Of a stretch of 64,000 nucleotides of DNA, positions 51,401 through 61,291 are shown one piece after another (the stretch's first letter is position 1; each line of letters starts with the position of its first letter). The translations under genes were made by a program, and so were the position numbers. The stretch comes from Histomonas meleagridis (taxonomy: Eukaryota; Parabasalia; Tritrichomonadida; Dientamoebidae). Location of the stretch: NCBI GenBank assembly GCA_020186115.1, contig WSYJ01000009.1, positions 186,001 through 250,000 of the forward strand, written 5' to 3'. Below the pieces are notes generated by a model. The model was not told where the DNA came from and searched no databases. It saw only the letters and a program-made list of their open reading frames with translations.

Positions 51401-53415
51401 TTGCAAAACTCTCAAAGCACTGTATATTCTTTTCTTCAAAGTATAGAAAAAATTGTTTTCAACTTAAGTGAAAAGAACATTGAAGAATCAGTTCAATCTA
51501 TTAATAATTTATTACCTGAAGATTTTCAGAATACTTCTATTTTAATTATTTGTGAACTAGTTTTTACTGCATTCCCTAGTCAAAGGAAAGATGCTGATAT
51601 ATATCTAAAATTTCTAAATTCAATCGAAAACCTAGAAAAATTGAAAACAAATACAAAAATAATGTGTGTTTTTGCAAAATTCTTAAAACTAATGTTTACT
51701 CAAGAATCTTTTTATCTTCTTCAGAAAATGTATGATATGGAATTTATTGAATCAAGTTTTCTAGAAAAAATTAAAACTTGTTATTTTGCACATTTAAATA
51801 CAAAAGAAAATATCAAAAAATTAGAATTTTCATATCCTAAACCAAAGTTCACAGATTATTTTCTGATAAGTCTTGAAAAACTTTCCAAATCCGATTGGAA
51901 ACTACATAAGGAACTAATTAAAGAAGGAGTTAATCCAAGACAAATTGCAAAAATTCTTCGAAATGATGATTTGGAAAAATTACAAGAAATTTCAACACAG
52001 GATAAATTTGATTTTAATCAAATCATTCAACCATCACTTTATGAAAAATATGAATTTATTAATAAAGAGAATGTTACATTAATTGATTATGCAGCATTTT
52101 TCGGCTCAATTAAATGTTTTAGATTTTTAAAACTTAATGGAGCAAATATGAGAAATACATTTCAATATGCAATTGCGGGAGGAAATATAGAAATTATTCA
52201 TTTATGCGAAGAAGATAACACAACATTTGAAAATATATATAATGTGGCAATTGAATTTCATAGAAATGATATTTTTCGTTATTTATATGAAAAGAAAACT
52301 AATGAAATTAGCAATTTAACAGATTTAGGAGTTACATGTATTCAAAATTATAACTATGAAATCTTTTCATTTCTAGTAAACGAAGGAATGGAAATTAATC
52401 ACGATATTATATATGATTCCGCTTGTGTTGGTAACACTTTTCTAGTTCAATACTTCCTTGATAATGTATTTGTTCCTAAAATAATTTTAAATGAGTCAAT
52501 ATATTCAGAAAATCTCGAACTTATAGAATATTTATTAAACAGAAAAAATGTTCAAAAAAATGCAACAAATGATGTTTATTTTGATCAATTGTTTTTTCGT
52601 TGATATCATGGGCGTTTTTTCAAAGAATTTCGAACACCACTTTTTATCGCTGTAACTATAGGTTCTTATGAAATTGTTAAATTAATTCTTAGTCATAAAG
52701 GAATTTTACTTAATATTCAAGATATTTTTGAGTTTTTTTTGACGTTTGTTTAACTCTTTAACAATTTCAATTTATAACTTGGAAATTCATCACTTTTTTT
52801 AAAACTGCACTGATTAAAGCATCTAAGAAGTATCCTGCAATTGTAGAATTATTACTTCAACAAAAAGGAATAGATGTAAATATTCGGGATATTTATTGTA
52901 TTGATATTGCGTTTATTTCATATATTTGGATGTTAAAAGAAAATTTAAGTATATGATTTACTTAATTAGATCAGCTCTTATGACTGCAACTCTTGCAAAA
53001 CGTACAGACATAGTAAAATTGCTTCTTCAACATAAGGATATTGATGTAAATACATATGACATATATTCTTATTTTTTGATATTTATTTCTTATTTCCGAG
53101 GTTTTTTAAATAAACTGAATTTATTCCTTTTTTAGGGACAGTGCTTATGATAGCTGCTGAATATGGATACACTGATATTGTCAAATTACTTCTTGATCAC
53201 AAAGATATTGATGTATTTATTGAAGATGTTATACTTTTTTATTTAGGATTTTTTATGTGGACTTATTGCTTGATTTGAATATTTGAAAAAATTCATTTAT
53301 AATATTTGCTTCAGCATATACAAGAGCTCTTAATAATGGAAATGATGAAATTGCAAACCTTATAGCAAAAAAAAGTGGTATTTTTGAAGATTATTCTGAC
53401 AAAGACGATTTTTAA
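51401..53415 (+). pseudogene. DUF3447-ankyrin protein gene without a start codon and with an internal TGA
   Basis: The DUF3447 region is complete from about 51401 to 52600 in one frame. It contains D-W-K-L-H-K-E-L-I-K-E-G, N-V-T-L-I-D-Y-A-A-F-F, and A-I-E-F-H-R-N-D-I-F. The frame is preceded by TAA at 51392-51394 and offers only TTG as a first codon; the first ATG is about 87 codons in. A TGA at 52601-52603 interrupts it, but the same frame continues into the first ankyrin unit (T-P-L-F-I-A-V). Further ankyrin segments begin near 52808, 52968, 53135 and 53311, separated by 77-92 bp spacers, and the last ends I-A-K-K-S-G-I-F-E-D with TAA at 53413-53415. This is the most diverged and most complete of the three copies in the window. 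Confidence 0.75.
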
Positions 53416-53623
53416 GATTTTTTAAATGACTTTCTTTATATTAGTAATTTGAATTCAAGATATATCTTTTTGATATAAATAAAAAGTTTATCATAATTTC
53501 TTCTAATAAAAAATGTTACCCTATTTTAATGAGTGAATCCAATTTTTTTGGTGCTATTCATACAAATCTACAATAAAAATGGAAATGAAATTTGAGGGCA
53601 CCCTTTCTCGTTCAGAAAATTGA

Positions 53624-55825
53624 ATGAGCGCTTTGTTAACGTACAAGAAAATGGAAGTGGATTTAAGTTGGGTTGATTCTCATAAACCAATTGTTTTGAT
53701 GAATGGATTAAGGTCTTTTGAAAAATTAGTTTTGACGAGAAGGATTAACGAGGAAGATATACAAAATATTTATCCACATCTTGTTACACTTTTTTGTTCA
53801 CCAAGTATTTACATTAGAAGCTTAGCGTTAAAACTTTTTCATCAAATTTTAATAACAGATTTAGACAGTATTTCATTAACACCTTCACCATTTCCAAATT
53901 TATTTAAATGTTTGATTTCACCAAAACAAGAAATTTATAGCAATGCCATTTTATGTATTGATTTATTATTTAATGCAGAAAGTTCAGATATTTGGTATCC
54001 TCTGTGCGAAAAAATTTTATTCAATTCAAAATCCTACAGACAAAAAGTCCATATTATGGAATTATTATCAAAACATAAAGGTGTTATTCCACTTCGTACA
54101 TTGGTTAAACTTCTTGATGACCCAATATTTCAAATTCAAAAAATAGCTGAAGAGATGATCAATGAATATGATACATCAAAAATCCAAGAAGAGCTAAACA
54201 AATCAAAGAACATCCAAAACAACAAACAAAATGAAGCCAAAAAGAAGACCAATCCACTGAAAAATCCACGCTTGTATAATTTTTCACCAACAAAACGGTC
54301 TCAAGAAACGAAAGAAAACAATAAAAAACAAAATAAAATTAATGTTAATAAAAAGCAAAATTCCAAAAGAATCAAAGAACAAAGCATTAAATCGACATCT
54401 TTTAATGATGAACATAGTTTTTATGTAAATAACGAGAAATTCTCAAATATTTCTGATAGTGAAAATGAAACAATGAACATAACATATAATAGCATAATAA
54501 AAGAGGAAAAATCAAATTGTTCACAAAACCCTATAAAATATAAAGAAAATGAGTCTCAAACATCACATAGTAAAAAGAATATTCAACAATCACCAACAAT
54601 GCGAAACAAATTTTCAAGAATGATAAAACAGCCTTTAGCAATTACACTTAAAGATATGAAAACTCTTGATTTCCAAACCCGAAAGTTAAAATTAAAACAG
54701 ATATACTATGCTTTAGTAAACAATCCAAACCTTAAATATTCACCTGATCAATTACTTGATTGTGTACTTACAGCATCACAACCAAATAAAATTATATCGA
54801 AACTTATAATTAAAATTATTTCTATAATCATTGTTGAATATCCTGAAATAATTCCTATTTTTCTTGATGAAATTACTGCTTTTCTTATCCAAACTAAACA
54901 ATTATTTCAAGCTAATGATGAAGTTTGTGATGAATTAATTGAAGCATTATTAGTAGAAATTTCAGCAGAAGATTTACTTACATCAATTCTAAATAAAATT
55001 GGATCTAATACGCATAACATCGAAAAAATAATTTTTAAGATTTATCAAATAAATCCAAACATTAAACTTAATAGAAATGATTTATATCATTTATTGAGTT
55101 TTCTTTTTTATGGTGTTTATTCTTCAAATCAAAACAATGAAAATATAATTGTTATAGTTTTTAAGCTGTTTCAAATAATATCTGAAAATCAACAAAAACT
55201 TTTTGCTGATTATGTTTATCAAATGCCTTTTGATAAACGAAAAATATTAATGAGTTACATTCAACCAAACATTGATAAACAACAAACTAAAGATATTCTA
55301 ATTGGTTATGATAAAAACGAAGATCCTTTCGAAGTGATATTAAAAGAACTTAAAACTAATAACGAATGTAATTTTTATAAATTAGTAAACGCATTTAAAT
55401 ATGCAAAATTTCAATCAGAAGAACATAAATTTAATGTTTTTAAGAAACTTATTCTGTTTCTTTCTCATTTATCAGATGAAACAATTAATGAAAACATCGA
55501 ATTTATTGAAAAAATTTGTTTACATTTTGATTCGCCAATGTTTTTATCTATATTGGAAACAAATAAAATAACTCCACCTTTGATCACTGGTTTAACTATT
55601 TTCTTATGGAATTGTAATGAATGTGTGTTTAATGGTGCTGAAAAGTATTACCCAGTTTTATATAACTTGTTTTGTAAAATGGATGGGAAAAGAAGATCAG
55701 ATATAATGTTAATTTGGTATTTGATTCAAAATGAAACACATATAAGTTATGATGAATTTGATAAGATTCCAAAGCCTCATCAAAAACTGATGCTTCGTCT
55801 TCTTGATCAGTTTGATAATCAATAA
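53624..55825 (+). CDS. HEAT-like/disordered/helical protein, 733 aa
   Basis: An intact frame from ATG 53624 (a second ATG nine codons later is possible). Residues 1-185 are helical with HEAT-like spacing (Y-P-H-L-V-T-L-F-C-S-P-S-I-Y-I-R-S-L-A-L and D-D-P-I-F-Q-I-Q-K-I-A-E-E-M). Residues about 190-340 are Lys/Asn/Ser-rich and disordered. Residues 350-733 are again helical, with D-Q-L-L-D-C-V-L-T-A-S and many Ile/Leu/Phe helices. Ordered-basic linker-ordered architecture recalls microtubule-associated TOG-type or condensin-like proteins, but no diagnostic motif is visible, so the function is unassigned. Confidence 0.7.
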   Translation: MSALLTYKKMEVDLSWVDSHKPIVLMNGLRSFEKLVLTRRINEEDIQNIYPHLVTLFCSPSIYIRSLALKLFHQILITDLDSISLTPSPFPNLFKCLISPKQEIYSNAILCIDLLFNAESSDIWYPLCEKILFNSKSYRQKVHIMELLSKHKGVIPLRTLVKLLDDPIFQIQKIAEEMINEYDTSKIQEELNKSKNIQNNKQNEAKKKTNPLKNPRLYNFSPTKRSQETKENNKKQNKINVNKKQNSKRIKEQSIKSTSFNDEHSFYVNNEKFSNISDSENETMNITYNSIIKEEKSNCSQNPIKYKENESQTSHSKKNIQQSPTMRNKFSRMIKQPLAITLKDMKTLDFQTRKLKLKQIYYALVNNPNLKYSPDQLLDCVLTASQPNKIISKLIIKIISIIIVEYPEIIPIFLDEITAFLIQTKQLFQANDEVCDELIEALLVEISAEDLLTSILNKIGSNTHNIEKIIFKIYQINPNIKLNRNDLYHLLSFLFYGVYSSNQNNENIIVIVFKLFQIISENQQKLFADYVYQMPFDKRKILMSYIQPNIDKQQTKDILIGYDKNEDPFEVILKELKTNNECNFYKLVNAFKYAKFQSEEHKFNVFKKLILFLSHLSDETINENIEFIEKICLHFDSPMFLSILETNKITPPLITGLTIFLWNCNECVFNGAEKYYPVLYNLFCKMDGKRRSDIMLIWYLIQNETHISYDEFDKIPKPHQKLMLRLLDQFDNQ

Positions 55826-56341
55826 AATGTATATTTAGTGTTGCTTAATTTTTTTAACATTTTGAATTTGGCTTAAAGATTGATCATTACCAAACATTAT
55901 ATTACAGTCACTTTCCTTTGTTGGATAAACAAGTTGTTGGTTCTCTTTTAAAATCCTATTTTGTGAAACCGATCAACTTATGAATTCTAAATGCGTTCCG
56001 CTTTGTTGATCACTCGGAAACGAAGTTTTGGGGATCTGATCCAAGATTACTGCATTTTTACCCAAAACTTTTATCATGAGGAATGAATGCAACAAATAGA
56101 TATAATTTTCTTGGTGTTCTCTTATTGAAATCCCACCAAAAGGAGCCATCTCAATGAATAAGAAGCATTTCACAATTACTTCATTAGAGCACTAATTTAC
56201 ATATTCTATAAAGGATAATAAGAAACAATAGTTACAATTTATTATTTCCTTCATTCAAAACACAAAAGTTTCATTTTAATTAATTCAAAACATTTCAAAC
56301 TTATAAAGAAATCCAAGGTTTAACATAATATTAACATATTG
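55826..56341. other. Convergent intergenic region
   Basis: No gene is supported. An open stretch on the minus strand (55973-56173) starts at GTG and has coding-like content (M-A-P-F-G-G), but no domain or paralogue could be recognised. Confidence 0.45.
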
Positions 56342-59300
56342 TCAGTTCGCCAAATCAGATATCACATCTCTTTCCTGTCTTTCATTACTTCTAATTGTTT
56401 GGAAGTCGAAACAAATCATTGGCTTCAGTTCGCCCATCTGATCAGTCCTCATCATTATGTTGACTCCTTTACTTTTCAGGTCGTTTAAAATTTTTTCTTT
56501 TGCTTCTTTTTGTGATTTGCATTGTACAAAGTATGTATGCGAATAAACGCATTTAGTGTTTTCACCAACCCATGACGTATAACATTGTTCGACATTATTT
56601 GCATTATCTTCATTTTCATTTTCATCGACAAATAATTTTTCGATATTTGACCGCCATTTATTTCGTTCGAAACTTGTAGAACTTCCTTTAGGTACTAAGA
56701 ACTTCAATAACAAGTTACCAAATGGCGCATATAACATTACTGCATCAAGTCCATGTTCCTTATTGAAATCCCATATAATATTTGAAGTTTTACATGAAAA
56801 CTTCATCTTAAACTTGTCAATAGTCTTTTGTATTCCCATTATAATGTTATTTTTGAATAAGAATATTTCGATTTTCCCTTTGTTCAAAAAGCTTTCCATA
56901 CTTCTCCCGAAAAACTCGAAGTGCTCGACATATAGTCCTCCTTCTTCATGCATTAAAGTTTTTATTCCCCAATTTTCTGATTCGGAAACAATCGATGGAG
57001 CGAATTTGTTATTCGAGTTCTTTTTAGGTTTTGAGAAATTTTTCAATTCAAATTGACCGTGCGTCAGTAAAACGTCATCGACGTAAAATGGCATAGTTTC
57101 GCCGTGTATCGTCGTAACGAATTTAATTGTTTGAAGTTCTTTTTGAGACTCGACGATTAATTTCCTCTCATTAATAATCCTAACAATGTATGCGAATTTT
57201 GCGTGAGCCTTACGTAAGTTTGGTAAGTCCAAATGCTTATCAGGTGTTGCATTAATGATAGCCTTAATTAATTCAGGATAATAAGTAAATTGTTGAGTCG
57301 GTACAATTAATGCGTCATCAACAGTTAGTTTAGAATAACCACTTGGCAAATTTAACAATTCGCTTAATACTGGTGAATTTCTAATGATTAAAATCGTTTT
57401 ATCATAAATAGCGGCTATTTGTAAAAATGGCAAAAATGCATCTGCGAAATATAACAAAAATGATCCTATTTCTGTAGAAGGCTTTAAGTTGGAACAAATG
57501 TCCTTAAATCTTCTTGCAAACAACCTTAACAAACGATGCATTTGTTTCACTTGTTCCATATATAACCGTATTGTTGGGTTTGTACCGAATTTTTCGGAGA
57601 AATTACAAATGCAATTTAATATTGGAACAGCATTTAATTGCGTGCTAAGTAATTCGTTGATAGCACTTGCTCTTTTTTCAGGAGATTTAACATAATCGAG
57701 AATTTCATCATTCCCATTTTGTCTTGCGTACGTTGATATTACTGGGTCCACAATAAAGTTTGCACCATTTTCGACCAAAACTTTAACAATTTCTTTGTTT
57801 TGGCTATTGATTGCATGATGTATAGCAGATAATCCATCCGGACTAACTAATGAAGGGTCTCCTCCCATATCGATAATTATTTGTATGATTTTTACCGCTT
57901 CGTTTTTGTTTTCATATTTTTGATTTATCGCATATATTAATAAGCAAATTCCTTCTTTGTTATATACATTTGCGGAATATCCTTTTGAGAAATGATCATT
58001 TAAACTATTTAATGTTATCGGACTATTAAATATTGGAAGTTGTTCATATTCCGATATCACCAACGAACAACGTGTGTTTTTTAATTTCGATGAGAATTGT
58101 AATGGCGTATCATTATCAATATCCTTTTGACTTAAAAGTTCTTTAATTTGATCGAACTCTAATAATGGCTTATGATTATTTTTTGTACTAATTAACTCTG
58201 TAAGTGCTTTAACATTTTTATTATCTGAACATATATGTAATATGTTTTGTTTCTTACTATTAGTAACATAAATATGCGCTTTGTTCTTAATTAGTAATTC
58301 GAAATTAGTTCGGAAGTCATCAGATTCATGTTTTAATAATTGGATTAACGCTGTTTCCCCTTCATGATTAATACAATTAATCGGAATCTTTGATGTTTCG
58401 ATTGATGATTGAAGTCCTAATGTAGAATTTAATAACGCAGAATAATGTAATATAGTATTACCCATTTGATCAATCGCTTTTGATAATTGTGGACATGCTT
58501 TTAAGATGATATTTCGTGACTTATCACTTTTATGTGTGGTCGTTCGAAAGATTAATGGTTTCCCATGATCTAAAATTGAAGGATTCATTCCATAATCTTC
58601 GATAAGTATTCTTAAGACTTCTTCTTCCTCTTTAATGACTGATGAGATTAAACATTTTTCTGCATTGGGTTCAAAGTCTGTGATTTTTTGCGTTTTCATC
58701 TTGTTTAAGATCGTCATCGCTAATTCGGTTTTGTTCTCTTCAATCGCATTTTGTAATAACGTTTTATGATCTTTGGCTAATACTTTTAATGGATATGTGC
58801 CTTTCGATAATAAGTGTTCCATCATTAATGATGCTAAATGACTATCATATGTGATGAGCTTCTTACTAATAATTGATACTTCATAAAATTGCTTCGGATT
58901 TAAACTCATCACTGATTTGACCATTTCGACATTTTTGGATGCAACAGCACATGCAATGATTGTACGACCTTTAGCATCAAGTGTCTCAAAGTTCGGTATC
59001 CCAACACAAAACATTTGGAAAAAGGCATTAACGTCGCCTTTAAGTGCTGCAAAGTGATAAGCGGTGGTTTTTCCAGTGAAAAAGTTCGGATTCGCTCCTT
59101 TTTCGATGAGCGCAGAAATAAACTGGATATGCTTGTAAGAGATGGCATAAAGTAATGGAGTCATTTGGTGGATATCTACAACATCAATAACTTTCTTGTT
59201 GTATGATTTAAGAAATAATATATTCCCTTCAATCGCTGCTTTATGAATATCACACAATGTAAAGGATTTGCCAGTGGTCCCCCATTGAGTTGAACGCGCA

Positions 59301-60070
59301 ACGACATCGGAAATTAAACTGTTTTGAGATCGTTTATTGATAACGGCACCATGTCCATAAAGATATTCAACAATCTCTGGAGAGGTGGCCATCTCTATTG
59401 GCGTCTTCTCCATTTTTGGATTCTTTGATTTAAGATTAATATCAACTTTGAAATTATTATTTGACGGAATTAAAACTTTAAGCATTGGAAGATTGTTGGC
59501 TTGAACTATATAATGAATAAGACCAAAACCATCGTCGTCATATGAGTTAACATAACTAATATCCATAGCTAACATGATAACTTTGAATGAATTTAATGAA
59601 TCATTATTAAGACATAATTTACCAATTTCAACAAAATTGGTGGAAATGTAACGAATGGATGAGTATGGTACAAGAAGTTCTTTGAGTCCAAAAAAATAAT
59701 TTGTTTGTATGGCAAGTTTGATTGGATTGATTTTTTTTTCGTTCTCAACAATAGCAGAAGCTCCATTGGCTATTAAATTCCTAATTGCTTGAATGTTCTT
59801 TGTTTTTGTTGATATAAATAAAGGAGTTTGTAAATGTGAATCAACTGCATTTAAATAAATAAATCCGCTAAGAAGAATTCTCCAGTTGGTAAAGTTTGGT
59901 GACGCTGCTAAAATATGAAGTAGATTTTGCTTTTGATCATCAACTAAAAAATCTAAACCATATACAGTTGTAAATGAACTCTCAATTTGTTGTTGGAGAT
60001 GCCTTCTATCTGAGTTCATGCATATATCAATGAGTGTCGAAATGTTTGCTTCCGCAAAAGAAAAACTCAT
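56342..60070 (-). CDS. Ankyrin-repeat RhoGEF: ANK repeats, DH (Dbl homology) and PH domains, 1242 aa
   Basis: The first about 780 residues are ankyrin repeats (for example T-P-L-x-x-A-x-x-x-x-H-I-Q-F-I-S-A-L-I-E-K-G-A-N-P and G-L-S-A-I-H-H-A-I-N-S-Q-N-K-E-I-V-K). Then comes a helical DH domain (about 800-985) with the characteristic L-I-V-P-T-Q-Q-F-T-Y-Y-P-E-L-I-K-A-I segment, the counterpart of the conserved P-x-Q-R-x-x-x-Y-P-L-L-L helix of RhoGEFs. A PH domain (about 990-1145) follows, with strands and the final W-R-S-N-I-E-K-L-F helix. DH-PH proteins activate Rho/Rac GTPases; the ankyrin part presumably chooses partners. Start: ATG 60068-60070 is first in frame; the frame extends 20 codons upstream to TTG. 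ACCGTTAAC (60140-60148) lies 70-78 bp upstream. Confidence 0.8.
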   Translation of the reverse strand: MSFSFAEANISTLIDICMNSDRRHLQQQIESSFTTVYGLDFLVDDQKQNLLHILAASPNFTNWRILLSGFIYLNAVDSHLQTPLFISTKTKNIQAIRNLIANGASAIVENEKKINPIKLAIQTNYFFGLKELLVPYSSIRYISTNFVEIGKLCLNNDSLNSFKVIMLAMDISYVNSYDDDGFGLIHYIVQANNLPMLKVLIPSNNNFKVDINLKSKNPKMEKTPIEMATSPEIVEYLYGHGAVINKRSQNSLISDVVARSTQWGTTGKSFTLCDIHKAAIEGNILFLKSYNKKVIDVVDIHQMTPLLYAISYKHIQFISALIEKGANPNFFTGKTTAYHFAALKGDVNAFFQMFCVGIPNFETLDAKGRTIIACAVASKNVEMVKSVMSLNPKQFYEVSIISKKLITYDSHLASLMMEHLLSKGTYPLKVLAKDHKTLLQNAIEENKTELAMTILNKMKTQKITDFEPNAEKCLISSVIKEEEEVLRILIEDYGMNPSILDHGKPLIFRTTTHKSDKSRNIILKACPQLSKAIDQMGNTILHYSALLNSTLGLQSSIETSKIPINCINHEGETALIQLLKHESDDFRTNFELLIKNKAHIYVTNSKKQNILHICSDNKNVKALTELISTKNNHKPLLEFDQIKELLSQKDIDNDTPLQFSSKLKNTRCSLVISEYEQLPIFNSPITLNSLNDHFSKGYSANVYNKEGICLLIYAINQKYENKNEAVKIIQIIIDMGGDPSLVSPDGLSAIHHAINSQNKEIVKVLVENGANFIVDPVISTYARQNGNDEILDYVKSPEKRASAINELLSTQLNAVPILNCICNFSEKFGTNPTIRLYMEQVKQMHRLLRLFARRFKDICSNLKPSTEIGSFLLYFADAFLPFLQIAAIYDKTILIIRNSPVLSELLNLPSGYSKLTVDDALIVPTQQFTYYPELIKAIINATPDKHLDLPNLRKAHAKFAYIVRIINERKLIVESQKELQTIKFVTTIHGETMPFYVDDVLLTHGQFELKNFSKPKKNSNNKFAPSIVSESENWGIKTLMHEEGGLYVEHFEFFGRSMESFLNKGKIEIFLFKNNIIMGIQKTIDKFKMKFSCKTSNIIWDFNKEHGLDAVMLYAPFGNLLLKFLVPKGSSTSFERNKWRSNIEKLFVDENENEDNANNVEQCYTSWVGENTKCVYSHTYFVQCKSQKEAKEKILNDLKSKGVNIMMRTDQMGELKPMICFDFQTIRSNERQERDVISDLAN

Positions 60071-61291
60071 TCTTCTCCTTGAATTGTCACAAGAAAAGTT
60101 TGTGTGAAAAACCGATTTTCCCCCGTTCAAATTTATTCCACCGTTAACTCATAACAAAACAACGAACTTGAAACATCTTTTTGAATACGAGCTTAATTAG
60201 TTACGATCAATTCCAATACAAATTGAGGCGGGTTGTTAAGTGAAGTAACTTAACGTGTTTTTTAGATTACAGTAAAATTTCACAAAAAGAAATTGACTAA
60301 GTTTATTCGAGTCCCAGAATGAGGTTACATGCAGAATTAAAACAACATACCTAATATAAATTTGTATTGTCACTTTGTTTTATATTCTCTGTTCTTCTAT
60401 TTTATAGAAAATAATTGGAGGTAGCGACCGGTTGTGAAATTCTTGTACTTTAAGGGTCGCTTCCAGGTACGATCAAAATCAACTTTTTCAATACTTCCGA
60501 TTAAACCCCTTAACGTACAGGAATTAAACAAAAGTGGGTATTTTAAAGGGTCTACTCGAACGACGATCAAAATTAACTTTTTGAATATTTGGGAAAAATC
60601 TTTGTTTTTTTTTATCGATTTTTTAGTATGAAATTAATCCTTTTAAATAATTTTTTATATCCTTGATTACCATCGGCTAAACTATGTATTGATAATATTT
60701 AATTGAATTTTCATTGACAGCAATTTGATCTTCATTGCATAACTGAGTGTAATCCAATATATTATATTAATTTTAGAAGTTTATTACCAATACTTTCTTT
60801 CAGATTATTTATACTTTTTCATGTCCATTGTGAAAGAATGAATTAAATAGCAATTGCATTATTCATTCCAAACGGGGGTCATCAAAATCAAAACCTTTTA
60901 ACTATGAAAAGCCTCAATCATAAGTTATTAATGATTGATTTGAGAAACACGTTTAATGAAGAAACCGTTAAAGTGAAATGTATATAAAAAAGCTTTTTTC
61001 TCAATTGTACCCAAATTTAATGCCATTTACAACAATGTAATACTTATGATATGTCAGTGTTTATTCAAAATATAATTATATGTTTTAATATTCAATGATT
61101 CAGAGATAAACATATAATTTAATTATTTCTTTTTATTACACATTTTCACGAGAACGTTTATACAGACATCACCAACAAAAGAGTAACGTTACTCTTTCAA
61201 AATTCATACAAACTGTTTCAAAAAAACAATTGAATAGGACGGTTAACCGTTGCTTCACTTCACCCACATTTTTTGATTTAGAGAGCTATTA
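60071..61291. other. Divergent intergenic region with a short direct duplication
   Basis: About 1.2 kb with no gene. It carries ACCGTTAAC (60140-60148), near the RhoGEF gene, and ACGGTTAACCGT (61239-61250), near the peptidase gene. A roughly 94-bp direct duplication includes ACGATCAAAATCAACTTTTT (60469) and its near-copy at 60563. The open stretch at 60434-60631 starts with GTG and is not supported. Confidence 0.5.
61239..61250. promoter_or_regulatory. Perfect 12-bp Myb-type palindrome ACGGTTAACCGT
   Basis: Two opposed AACCGT half-sites share the central AA/TT. It lies 42-53 bp before the ATG of the C39-type peptidase, with TCACT at 61255-61259 just after it as a likely initiator. Confidence 0.45.

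Noticed and set aside
16917-52603. In-frame TGA in two long genes taken as a sense codon (stop-codon reassignment)
   Set aside because: RPT2 ends with TGA at the exact conserved C-terminus, and the ankyrin-RhoGEF also ends in TGA. The TGA-interrupted genes carry other lesions, so ordinary nonsense mutation fits better.
55973-56173. 66-codon minus-strand frame
   Set aside because: GTG start; composition is somewhat coding-like but no family could be recognised, so it is left as a remark only.
60434-60631. 65-codon frame in the 94-bp duplication
   Set aside because: GTG start and spans a non-coding direct repeat; no domain.
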